A DNA stretch of 40,479 nt, from contig JAPKCC010000018.1 of the NCBI GenBank assembly GCA_028823105.1, forward strand, positions 1 through 40,479, written 5' to 3'. A model generated the notes under the pieces. The model was given only the letters and a program-made list of their open reading frames with translations, was not told the DNA's origin and did no database searches. Below are positions 26,772 to 34,834 of the stretch, piece by piece (within the stretch, counting starts at the first letter, position 1; each line of letters begins with the position of its first letter). The position numbers and the translations under genes are program-made. The stretch comes from Phycisphaerales bacterium. GTDB taxonomy: Bacteria; Planctomycetota; Phycisphaerae; Phycisphaerales; SM1A02.

Positions 26772-29617
26772 TGAACTCGATTCGTCGATTCCACATGCAG
26801 TGCATCGGCCTCCTTCGAGGCGACTCGCCGCTTCATTGCTCGATCATTGGATCGCTGATCGTCGTCACGATCTGGTCGGGCATCTCGGAGCAGGCCGCCG
26901 CCGGCCACGAGGCGCAGGAGGCGAAGGAACTCGTCCCTCGCGCGGTGGCACCCTCGCCACTGGTGGTCGAGGCCATGAAGGCGCCGTGGCTGACGCCCGA
27001 AGAGCGTTCGGAAATGCGGCTTCGCCACGGAACCTGGGGGCCCGAAGATCTGGAATCGATGCCATCAAGCCAGGCCGACGCCGCGATGATCATCGGCCGC
27101 TGGGATCTGGTCGCCGATGATCCGGCGGCACCGATTGGCAATCGAGTTGAAGCGATGCGCCGACTTGGGCGTTCGGTGGAAGCACTAGAACTGCTCGATG
27201 GTCTTGATCTCGCAGATCGGATGAACGCCGTCGCGCTCGAAGTTCGTGCCGCGATTCTTCAGTCGCTCGGTCGTCAGGAAGAAGCGCTGCAAGCCGCCAC
27301 TGCCGCCATCGAAGCATCGAACGCGGAGTCGCCGCCGAGCCTGCCGGGACGTCTTGCGGGCATCGATGCGATGCGGATCCGACTCCAAGCTGGCGGAGGA
27401 CGTCCTGAAGACTTCCAGACCATGCTGGATGATCTCGGTGACGCGCGAACCTCCATCGATCGACTGGATGCCGCGACACGTCTCTTGGAGGGTCGCCTGC
27501 TGATCGAACGTGCCAACGCATCCGAAGGCGTTCCCGCGTTGCACGAGGCGCTGGCGTTGGATCCCCGTCGTGCCGAGGCGTGGTTCGAACTCGGCCTGAT
27601 CGCGATTCGCGGATTTGATTTCGATTCCGCGGAACGAGCGGCGGCCACGTTGGATCGGCTCGCGGGACTTCTTCCGCCGGAGGACGGTGCGCTCGAGGCG
27701 ACTCACCCACTGGCGAATCTCATCCGGGCCCGCAGCGCCCTCACGCGGAACGATCCGGATCTCGCAGTCGAACTTCTCGAGGAACTTCTGACGGCATTTC
27801 CTCGAATGCCGGACGCGATCGCACTGCGGGCCGCCACTGCGGCGGTGCGCTACGATCGCTCCGATGGCGCCGACTGGCTTGCTCGCCTCGATGAGGTGGA
27901 GCCCGGTTCGCCGTTCGGTTGGTACGAAGTCGGTTCCGCACTGTCCTTTGATCGTCAGTACGAGGACGCGGCGATGGCGTTGGCAGAGGCAATCCGGCGC
28001 CGTCCCGCGTGGGCCGCGCCGCACGTCGAACTCGGCCTCCTTGAAATGCAGTCAGGGCGTGACGCCGCGGCCCGAGCGGCGCTCGATACCGCCACGGCGC
28101 TCGATCCCTACAACACCCGTGCTGCGTTCAGCGAGTTTCTCCTTGAGGAGATCGAGGCTTTTAAGGTATTGGAGAGCGAGAATTTCATCCTGAAGTATCG
28201 AGACGGCGAGGATGCGGTGGTCGCAAATGGAATGCTTGGTCCGCTCGAGGCGATGCATGCCGACCTCGTCGCACGTTTTAAACATGATCCGGATCAGAAA
28301 ACGGTCATCGAGTTGATGCCCGACCATCAGTTCTTCGCGGTCCGCATCACCGGCATGCCGGCGATCCACACCATCGCGGCGTGCACCGGCCCGCTGATCG
28401 CGATCGAGGTTCCTCGAGAGGGGCCGCCCACAAAGCACCTCGGTCTTTTCGACTGGTTGAAGGTCCTGCGGCATGAGTACGCCCACACCATCACCTTGAG
28501 TCAGACCCGGAATCGAATTCCGCACTGGTTGACCGAAGCGGCCGCCGTGAGCATCGAAGGCGTGCCTCGAAAGTACGAGACGACGCGTCAACTGGCTGAG
28601 CGATGGCGGCGTGACGACCTCTTCGATCTTGATGAGATCAACTGGGCGTTCGTCCGGCCGAAACGGCCGAGCGACCGGAGCTTCGCCTACGCGCAGGGTG
28701 ACTGGATGGTCGAGTTCATGAACGAACGCTGGGGCGATGACGCGCTCGTCGACTTGATCACCCTCTACTTCGACGGCGCCCAGGAGAAGGACGCGATTCC
28801 CCGAGCCCTCGGCATCTCTAGAGCAGACTTCCACCGCGACTTCGTCGCGTGGGCGGGCGAGCAGGTCAAGGCTTGGGGTCTCGATCCCGAACCATCGCTC
28901 GACGTGCTGTCCGATCGGGTGCGGATGCGGGATGCGGTGCAGTTGGAACGGCTTGAAGATGCTCGTCGACTTCGCCTTGAACGGATCGCGGCATTGATCG
29001 CCGGGGAAATCGGGCGTCCGCTGCGACCGGGTGAATCTCCCGAGGAGATTCGGACCACCGGGGAGGGATGGCCGGAACTCGAGCGACCCCCGGTCGAGAT
29101 CGATGATGACGCGCTTCGGGAGTTGCTCCTTGAGTTTCCGGATCATCCGGACCTGCTCGAGCTCACCATCCGCCGGACGCTCCGTGAAGACGAGCACGTG
29201 AGCGACGACGTACGGTCGATGCTCGAGCGATATACCGAAATTCGGCCGGTCGATCCGTATCCGCATCGCGTGCTTGCTCGCGACCTTCTCGAAGGTGATG
29301 AGCCGGCGCTCGCAATTCCGCATCTCCGGGAGCTCGATCTTCGGAGCGAGAAGGACAACAGTTTCGCGCTTGAGATTGCCAGGTTGTCACGGCAGACGGG
29401 ATCGAAGGAAGAGGCCCAGACCGCGGCGGAGAGAGCCGTTCGAATGAACCCGTACCACGCGGCCAATCGTGAGCTCGCCGCCGCCTGCGCCGTCGAAATG
29501 GGCGATCTGGAGTCCGCCCGTCGCCACATTGAAGCGCTGGTGATCCTCGAACCGGACCAATCTCGGCATTCAAAGCGGCTCGAAGCCGTGGAACGACTGA
29601 TCGCCAGACAAGGCTGA
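26771..29617 (+). CDS. Large TPR protein with gluzincin-type HExxH protease domain
   Basis: The 948-residue protein (ATG at 26771; a GTG three bases upstream is also possible, with GGAGG at 26752-26756) has a hydrophobic N-terminal segment at about 20-42, which acts as a signal or anchor. TPR-like helices cover ~95-450 (EALELLDG, ALDPRRAEAWFELGLI, AAMALAEAIRRRPAWAAPHV). A peptidase MA-like domain follows: His568-Glu569-x-x-His572 in RHEYAHTITL and a third ligand Glu589 in HWLTEAAAV, then GDWMVEFMNERWGDDAL. More TPR-like repeats lie at ~790-945. Family knowledge suggests a zinc metallopeptidase that recognises partner proteins through its TPRs. The substrate is unknown. It is translationally coupled to the LolA-like gene. 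Confidence 0.87.
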   Translation: MNSIRRFHMQCIGLLRGDSPLHCSIIGSLIVVTIWSGISEQAAAGHEAQEAKELVPRAVAPSPLVVEAMKAPWLTPEERSEMRLRHGTWGPEDLESMPSSQADAAMIIGRWDLVADDPAAPIGNRVEAMRRLGRSVEALELLDGLDLADRMNAVALEVRAAILQSLGRQEEALQAATAAIEASNAESPPSLPGRLAGIDAMRIRLQAGGGRPEDFQTMLDDLGDARTSIDRLDAATRLLEGRLLIERANASEGVPALHEALALDPRRAEAWFELGLIAIRGFDFDSAERAAATLDRLAGLLPPEDGALEATHPLANLIRARSALTRNDPDLAVELLEELLTAFPRMPDAIALRAATAAVRYDRSDGADWLARLDEVEPGSPFGWYEVGSALSFDRQYEDAAMALAEAIRRRPAWAAPHVELGLLEMQSGRDAAARAALDTATALDPYNTRAAFSEFLLEEIEAFKVLESENFILKYRDGEDAVVANGMLGPLEAMHADLVARFKHDPDQKTVIELMPDHQFFAVRITGMPAIHTIAACTGPLIAIEVPREGPPTKHLGLFDWLKVLRHEYAHTITLSQTRNRIPHWLTEAAAVSIEGVPRKYETTRQLAERWRRDDLFDLDEINWAFVRPKRPSDRSFAYAQGDWMVEFMNERWGDDALVDLITLYFDGAQEKDAIPRALGISRADFHRDFVAWAGEQVKAWGLDPEPSLDVLSDRVRMRDAVQLERLEDARRLRLERIAALIAGEIGRPLRPGESPEEIRTTGEGWPELERPPVEIDDDALRELLLEFPDHPDLLELTIRRTLREDEHVSDDVRSMLERYTEIRPVDPYPHRVLARDLLEGDEPALAIPHLRELDLRSEKDNSFALEIARLSRQTGSKEEAQTAAERAVRMNPYHAANRELAAACAVEMGDLESARRHIEALVILEPDQSRHSKRLEAVERLIARQG

Positions 29618-29619
29618 TC

Positions 29620-29637
29620 CCGCCCGGAGCCGGGCGG
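29620..29637. terminator. Strong GC hairpin after the TPR protease gene
   Basis: CCGCCCG (29620-29626) pairs with CGGGCGG (29631-29637) around a four-base loop, two bases after the stop codon. There is no T-tract, so it may work as a 3' stabiliser or a Rho-dependent stop site and not as a classical terminator. Confidence 0.4.
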
Positions 29638-29640
29638 TGG

Positions 29641-29680
29641 ATCGCATGTGATCGCATGTCATCGCATGTGATCGCATGTG
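29641..29680. repeat. Tandem 10-bp repeat, four copies
   Basis: ATCGCATGTG is repeated at 29641, 29651 (last base C), 29661 and 29671, followed by ATCTCGAC. Each unit spans about one helical turn. It lies between the TPR protease and the FG-GAP gene, about 230 bases upstream of the latter's start. Slippage expansion or a multi-site protein-binding array would both fit. Confidence 0.9.
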
Positions 29681-29910
29681 ATCTCGACTTTCGGAGAACC
29701 GAGAGACCGGCAGGAACGAACCACTACCTTAGGGGGGAGTGGCGCCCGCCACGCCCGATCGAGGTAGTTCCGGGACGTTGCGAGTCCCGGAATTCGATCG
29801 AGCGACGAATTTCGGTGTCCTATGGAAGATCGCGTGCGGATCTCGCGGCGTCCGGACCTACACTCGATCGTCGGCGATGCTGGTGGGGACTTCCGGGCAA
29901 GTTTCTCGTG

Positions 29911-31383
29911 ATGGAGACCTTCGTGCGTTCAGGTTCGTGGATCACCCGATCAGGTACTCAGCTCATTTGCTCGTCGGCGGTCGTCGCGAGCATGCTGGCG
30001 ATCAATGAATCCACCGTCTGCGGCGACGGACCGTTTCTCTTTGGTCCTCCGCAGATCGTCACCATGCCGACGCCGCACTCGCCGACCATGGTCGCGACCG
30101 GGGACGTGGATGGTGACGGCGACCTCGATGTCGTGGTACCGGGCCGCAACGTCGAGGGATTCGCGTACCTCATGCTAAATGAGGGCGGCGTCCTCGGGGC
30201 GCCAATCGAATTGACCACCGGTGGCCAGACGGACTGGGTAGAGATCGTCGATCTCGACGGCGATGGCCAATTGGACCTCTGCTTCGCGGTCCGCTCGCTC
30301 CGGGGAAGGCTCTCGATTCTCCGCGGGAACGGCGACGGAACCTTCGCCGACTTCGAAGAGATATCGCTCGGTCGCGAACCCCGAGGCGTGGTGGTTGACG
30401 ACCTCGATGGTGACGGCGACCCAGACATCGCCGCGATGAATCACCGGCTCCCGATCATCGATATTCTTCTGAACGATGGGGCGGGCGGCTTCGATCGGGC
30501 GCCTCAGGTCGTGGTGGGCCGATCGTCGGTCGGGATTCCATTTCCCCAGAGCATTCGAACTGCCGACTTTGATGCGGATGGTGATCGTGATCTCGTGATC
30601 GTCGCGACGGGGGCGAGTCGGGTCTTCATCTGTCGGAATCAGGGCGATGCCACGTTCGAACCTTCGGACGGCTGGCGTCCGTCGAGAGTGAACGGGCAAA
30701 TCGGCGGTATGACCGACCTTGTCGTCGGCGATCTTGATCTCGACGGCGATGAGGATCTTGTCGTGCCGCTCATTCTGATCGGCGAATCATCGCACGTCGG
30801 CATCTTTGAAAACCGAGGTTCGACCTCGTCGATCGGGTTCGATCGCAATCTCGCCTTCCCCTCCACGAATCTGGGATATGCCTACGCCGCCGCGTTGGGT
30901 GATCTCGACGGGGACGACGATCTCGACGTGGTGGTCGGGCACGCCTTGCCTGGCCCGGTGATGGTGCTCGACAATCGGACCGTGCCGATATCGGCGGGCG
31001 GAGATGGGTCTGTTCGCTTCGAACCTCCGCAGCAGATCGCCAATGACAGTTTTTTCCGCGGGCTCGCGGTCGCCGATCTGGATGGTGACTGCGACCTGGA
31101 TGTTCTGGCCGTGGAACTTATATCGAACAGCCTCTGGGTCATCCCCAATCTCACGCCGCAGGCAAGCGGTTGTGGCGACGGATTCGTCGGTCGCGTCGCG
31201 GCACTCCCTGGGTCGAAGGGACTTCCGGACATGCCGGGCATCAATCTCGATCGTCTGGCGGATCTCGACCGCAACGGCGTGGTGAACGGTTCCGACATCG
31301 CGTTGTTTCTCGCCGCGATGCGGGGGGACTCGACGCAGGATGCCGAGCGGGATCGGCGTCCTCAAGGGGCGACTCCCCAATGA
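29911..31383 (+). CDS. Secreted FG-GAP/VCBS repeat protein (seven repeats)
   Basis: With the ATG at 29911 the product has 490 residues. Residues 1-36 are a signal peptide (ICSSAVVASMLAINESTVC region). Seven calcium-binding D-x-D-x-D-x-x-D loops follow: DVDGDGDLD, DLDGDGQLD, DLDGDGDPD, DFDADGDRD, DLDLDGDED, DLDGDDDLD and DLDGDCDLD. They are spaced as blades of a beta-propeller. A single dockerin-like EF-hand (LADLDRNGVVNGSDIALFLAA) lies near the C-terminus, followed by a charged tail. Such proteins are secreted binding or adhesion modules. An in-frame start in the 10-bp repeat at 29656 would bury the signal peptide and is rejected. The stop overlaps the next ATG (ATGA). Confidence 0.88.
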   Translation: METFVRSGSWITRSGTQLICSSAVVASMLAINESTVCGDGPFLFGPPQIVTMPTPHSPTMVATGDVDGDGDLDVVVPGRNVEGFAYLMLNEGGVLGAPIELTTGGQTDWVEIVDLDGDGQLDLCFAVRSLRGRLSILRGNGDGTFADFEEISLGREPRGVVVDDLDGDGDPDIAAMNHRLPIIDILLNDGAGGFDRAPQVVVGRSSVGIPFPQSIRTADFDADGDRDLVIVATGASRVFICRNQGDATFEPSDGWRPSRVNGQIGGMTDLVVGDLDLDGDEDLVVPLILIGESSHVGIFENRGSTSSIGFDRNLAFPSTNLGYAYAAALGDLDGDDDLDVVVGHALPGPVMVLDNRTVPISAGGDGSVRFEPPQQIANDSFFRGLAVADLDGDCDLDVLAVELISNSLWVIPNLTPQASGCGDGFVGRVAALPGSKGLPDMPGINLDRLADLDRNGVVNGSDIALFLAAMRGDSTQDAERDRRPQGATPQ

Positions 31384-32480
31384 TTCGCTCAATTCGCTTA
31401 ATTCGCTTGAACCGCCTCGCCTTTCCATTCGCCATCGCGTTCTGCGCGTCTGTCACCCTAAGCGTTGCGGCGCAGCAAGAATGCGGGCCGGAACTTCCAC
31501 CCTGCGACGAACCACACGGCGAGCCCGGGTGCCTCCAGCCCGGATGCTGCGAGCTCGTCTGCGAGACGGACCTCTTCTGTTGCGAAGTCTCGTGGGATGA
31601 AACGTGCGTCGAACAGGCCGTTGAGCTCTGTGGTGACATCGCGTGCCCGAATCTGGGGGAATGCCTTGCGGTTCACGACACGCCGGGATGTCTCGACGAG
31701 GCTTGCTGCGAACTGGTTCGACTGCACGATCCCTTTTGCGGCTACGGAACATGGGATTCGATCTGCGTTGCCGAAGCGGCCGGCTGGTGCGGAGCGACGC
31801 TCGAGTGTCCAATCGAACCACCGACCGCCGCGATTCCGGAGGCTGAAGCATGTCTCGACCGCATCAACGACGGATGCTCGCAGAACGCCATCGAGGCGGT
31901 GTCATCGATCCTCCACTGCGGCGATCAAATCTACGGCAAGACCACCACGACCGTGCCCCGCGACGTCGATTGGTATCGGCTTCCGTCGACCACCGATGGC
32001 ATTTGGACGGCGACGCTCTCCACGGAATTTCCCGCGAGGTTGCTTCTGGTGACCGGCGATTGCGAAGGACCGATTCGCACCGTCGATGAACATCACGTCG
32101 ACCCCTGTACTTCGGACGACTGGTCTTTCATCCTGCCCGAAGGTGAGTGGTATCTCGTCGTCGAAGCGGGTGTGTCGGATCGACCGCTTCGCTCGGGCCT
32201 TCCGTGCGACGAGATCGACCCGAAGAATCCGCCGGGCGATGACGAGGAGCCGCTTCCTCGAGAGTACGGTCTCCACTACCTCCTTCAGGTCGACTGCAAT
32301 GCCGTCGATTGCGTGGCTGATCTGAACGGCGACGGCAGCATCGACGGGCAGGATCTCGGTCTGCTCTTCGTGGCCTGGGGCGCCTGTCCGGACGCATGCC
32401 CCGCGGATCTCGACGGAAACGCCGTGGTCGACGGGCAGGATCTCGGTTTGCTCTTCGTCGCGTGGGGCTCCTGCCCCTGA
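31380..32480 (+). CDS. Secreted Cys-rich repeat protein with double dockerin-like tail
   Basis: The 366-residue protein starts at the ATG overlapping the previous stop. Residues 1-31 form a signal peptide. Two Cys-rich repeats lie at ~41-84 and ~95-137, each with the order C-L-x-x-x-C-C-E-L-V, then a D-x-F-C block, then W-D-x-x-C-V, E-A and W/L-C, so several disulphides are expected. Residues ~155-300 look like a beta-sandwich of the bacterial pre-peptidase C-terminal kind (DVDWYRLPSTTDGIWTATLS, GEWYLVVEAGVSDRP). Residues 311-366 are two EF-hands, DLNGDGSIDGQDLGLLFVAW and DLDGNAVVDGQDLGLLFVAW, that end the protein. No catalytic motif was recognised. A surface or matrix role is inferred. Confidence 0.87.
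   Translation: MIRSIRLIRLNRLAFPFAIAFCASVTLSVAAQQECGPELPPCDEPHGEPGCLQPGCCELVCETDLFCCEVSWDETCVEQAVELCGDIACPNLGECLAVHDTPGCLDEACCELVRLHDPFCGYGTWDSICVAEAAGWCGATLECPIEPPTAAIPEAEACLDRINDGCSQNAIEAVSSILHCGDQIYGKTTTTVPRDVDWYRLPSTTDGIWTATLSTEFPARLLLVTGDCEGPIRTVDEHHVDPCTSDDWSFILPEGEWYLVVEAGVSDRPLRSGLPCDEIDPKNPPGDDEEPLPREYGLHYLLQVDCNAVDCVADLNGDGSIDGQDLGLLFVAWGACPDACPADLDGNAVVDGQDLGLLFVAWGSCP
31383..31409 (+). repeat. In-frame 9-bp triplication in a signal peptide
   Basis: ATTCGCTCA, ATTCGCTTA and ATTCGCTTG follow one another directly after the start codon and encode I-R-S, I-R-L, I-R-L. They set up the positively charged n-region of the signal peptide. Replication slippage is the likely origin. Confidence 0.85.
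32341..32476 (+). repeat. Duplicated EF-hand coding segment
   Basis: Segments 32341-32389 and 32428-32476 (offset 87 bp) differ at only five positions over 49 bases and encode the D-G-Q-D-L-G-L-L-F-V-A-W-G part of each EF-hand. The near-identity indicates recent internal duplication or gene conversion. Confidence 0.85.
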
Positions 32481-32631
32481 TCGCGGGATGAGGTCCGGCA
32501 GCTCGGAAACGGAGCCACCCTCGATGATTCGCTGAACCCGAAGCAAGGATCGCATCGAAGCCCTCTCGAGAGCCCCATCGGAGGTCTCCTCAAGTGTTCT
32601 GGAAGGTCGCTCACTGACCGGGAGCATCGCT

Positions 32632-33690
32632 GTGTGTACATCCGTGCGATTCAGCCTCCATCTTGCGGTGATGTGCCCCGCCGTCGTGATGACGTCGAGC
32701 CTCGGGTGCGCCGAGGAATTCCTTCTGCTTCCTGGGTCGAGTTTCTACCGCGGCGAACTCGAGGCAGACGTTCCTTTGGAGGGCGTCTTCGTCGGGGACT
32801 TTGACCCACAGACCAATCCGCTTGGCACCGAGACCCGACCACCATCATCCAAGCGAGGCAATGTCCCAATTCCAATGTTCGGGTCACTCTTGCTCGCGGG
32901 CTCGTTTGATAGCCTTCAACCCTCCGGGTGGATCGACGCGGACTGGGATCTCGCCACCGCTTCGATGGTGATCCATGCGTTCGACATCGATCTCGGCGCG
33001 AGCGAGCTCCGACCGGTGCCGCTCGACCAGTCGATCGATGGTGTTTCCTCGCCGTTCGTCACCGTCCGGCCGGATGGAATGTTCCCCACGGGAATCTCCG
33101 GGCCGATTGTCCTTCGCGATGCGGATGTTCTCTCCATGAGATTTCATTCGGAAGAGCCGGTTCCGGCGGATCTCCTCTCCGTGACCGATGAGATCTGGGC
33201 GGTCTTTGCGAGCATCGACGGAAGGCTGGAGATCAAGTTTGATACGGAAGTGGGCATCGTCACCAGAACCGCGTCAGTTTCTCTTCCTACCAACGGGGTT
33301 CTCTTCCTCGATCAGGGGCCTCGGCTTGAGCTCGGTTTCTTCTCGTCGTTGGGGGAGGGGAACGACGCGGGCTCGTTCCCAGCTTTGGAACTGCCATTCA
33401 GCATCGACACCGGGAAGGATGCGGAAGATGCAGATCTGATCTTCTCGGGGACGGGTCAAGACCCCGGTTTCGATCTCTTCATCGATCTAGGCATCGCGTC
33501 GGTCGCAGGCCCGCTGCCCGATCCGGACCTCGACGGCGACGGCCGCGTGGATGCCGTCGATCTCGGCCTCGTGCTGCTGGAGTGGGACCGTACCGGACCA
33601 CACCCCGCGGATCTCGATCGCAATGGTCGGGTCGGTTCTGGCGATCTCGCGAGGTTGCTGGTCGCCTGGTCGCCCGAAAGCGATGACTAG
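32632..33690 (+). CDS. Secreted beta-rich protein with dockerin-like tail, paralogue A
   Basis: The 352-residue protein starts at GTG 32632 with GGGAG seven bases upstream. A signal peptide spans ~1-27 (VMCPAVVMTSSLGCA). The body shares with the next gene a block G-x-F-V-G-D-F-D ... N-P-x-G-T-x-T-R-P, then LQPSGWIDADWDLATASMVIHAFDIDL in shortened form, and an overall beta-strand pattern (SMRFHSEEPV, RLELGFFSSLG). The C-terminus at ~297-347 has two EF-hands (DLDGDGRVDAVDLGLVLLEW and DLDRNGRVGSGDLARLLVAW). No known family was recognised. Together with its neighbour it looks like a tandem duplicate with strong divergence. Confidence 0.8.
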   Translation: MCTSVRFSLHLAVMCPAVVMTSSLGCAEEFLLLPGSSFYRGELEADVPLEGVFVGDFDPQTNPLGTETRPPSSKRGNVPIPMFGSLLLAGSFDSLQPSGWIDADWDLATASMVIHAFDIDLGASELRPVPLDQSIDGVSSPFVTVRPDGMFPTGISGPIVLRDADVLSMRFHSEEPVPADLLSVTDEIWAVFASIDGRLEIKFDTEVGIVTRTASVSLPTNGVLFLDQGPRLELGFFSSLGEGNDAGSFPALELPFSIDTGKDAEDADLIFSGTGQDPGFDLFIDLGIASVAGPLPDPDLDGDGRVDAVDLGLVLLEWDRTGPHPADLDRNGRVGSGDLARLLVAWSPESDD

Positions 33691-33755
33691 GGCGATGATT
33701 TTGGTATTCGGTTGAATTCGCCTCGGAATTGCCCACAATGTCCGTGGAGAATCTC

Positions 33756-34805
33756 ATGCCAGTTATGACCCCTGCCAGCCGTTGCTCGCTGTTTCTCGCC
33801 TTGACGATCCCGATCGCGGGTTGGGCGGTCGCGGACGACTTCACCGTCGAGTCGAAGGAGAGTTCCTTCAATCAGACGTACTCGATCTCAATTCCCTTTG
33901 CGGGAACACTGATCGGCGACTATGACGAGAAGTCCAATCCGGAAGGCACCCAGACGCGACCTGGCCTCTTCGGGGGAAGCGGAAACAATCCGATCGACTA
34001 CTCGGCGACGTTTCAACTCTCGTCGGCAGGGCAGGAGTTTCAACCTTCCGGCTTGATTGACGCGGACTTGTCGGCGATCCAGAACGGGTCACTCACCATC
34101 GATGCTTTTCAGATCGATGTGCTGGCGGGCGCGACCACGACGGTGTCGGTCGATCTGGTGATGATCTACCAGACGTTCAGAACCTACAGCCCATTCTCCC
34201 TCTATCCCGGCGGATTCGAAATCCCGATTCCACTGCAGGAGGGGACGGTCACTCAAATGGTGCTCTCTTCGGCGGTGCCAACGGCGATCGGTGTGAAGGA
34301 GAGCCGGGACGGCTTCACATTCATCGCGAATCTCCCCGGAGTACTCAGCTGGGAAGCGGACTTCGGTACGGGCCCAGTGCCCTTCGAACTCCCGGTCTTG
34401 CTGCCGGTCGAGGGCGAAGTGATCATCGGGGCCGAGCAATCCCGCCTCGAGATGTCCAGTGTGTTCTCAGCGTCTGGCGAGCAGCCCGCGGACTTTCCGC
34501 CGTTCGGACCGATCCCGCTCTCTCTTCCGACCCTTCCGCCCGGAGAGCAACTGGCCAACCTGTTGCTCAGTGGCACGATTGAGTCCTTCGCCTCTGATCT
34601 CGATCTCTCGATGCTCATCGTCGCCTTCGCGGATCTGGCGTGGAGCCCCGCGGACTTCAATCACGACGGCGCCGTGAATGGCGCCGACCTTGGGCTGTTG
34701 ATCGGAGCCTGGGGTTTGTGCGAAGGGTGTCCGGAAGACATCAATGATGATGGTCTGGTCAACGGTGCGGACCTCGGGCTTCTCTTCGGTGATTGGACTG
34801 GTTGA
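33756..34805 (+). CDS. Secreted beta-rich protein with dockerin-like tail, paralogue B
   Basis: With the ATG at 33756, preceded by GGAG at 33745-33748, the product has 349 residues. The signal peptide is clear (MPVMTPASRCSLFLALTIPI, cleavage after AVA). Earlier in-frame starts (33729 TTG, 33738 ATG) lack a good ribosome binding site. The shared block reads FAGTLIGDYD ... NPEGTQTRPG ... FQPSGLIDADL ... LTIDAFQIDVLAG, matching paralogue A. The middle is beta-rich with no catalytic motif. Two EF-hands end the protein (DFNHDGAVNGADLGLLIGAW and DINDDGLVNGADLGLLFGDW). Such a signature fits an extracellular or surface-attached protein whose tail binds calcium. The function is unknown. Confidence 0.82.
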   Translation: MPVMTPASRCSLFLALTIPIAGWAVADDFTVESKESSFNQTYSISIPFAGTLIGDYDEKSNPEGTQTRPGLFGGSGNNPIDYSATFQLSSAGQEFQPSGLIDADLSAIQNGSLTIDAFQIDVLAGATTTVSVDLVMIYQTFRTYSPFSLYPGGFEIPIPLQEGTVTQMVLSSAVPTAIGVKESRDGFTFIANLPGVLSWEADFGTGPVPFELPVLLPVEGEVIIGAEQSRLEMSSVFSASGEQPADFPPFGPIPLSLPTLPPGEQLANLLLSGTIESFASDLDLSMLIVAFADLAWSPADFNHDGAVNGADLGLLIGAWGLCEGCPEDINDDGLVNGADLGLLFGDWTG

Positions 34806-34834
34806 GCCGTCCGCCAAGTCTTCTCGGTAACCTC

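Noticed and set aside
29656-29910. Extended N-terminus of the FG-GAP protein beginning in the 10-bp repeat
   Set aside because: It would place 85 unrelated residues before a clear signal peptide. The ATG at 29911 puts the signal peptide at the N-terminus.
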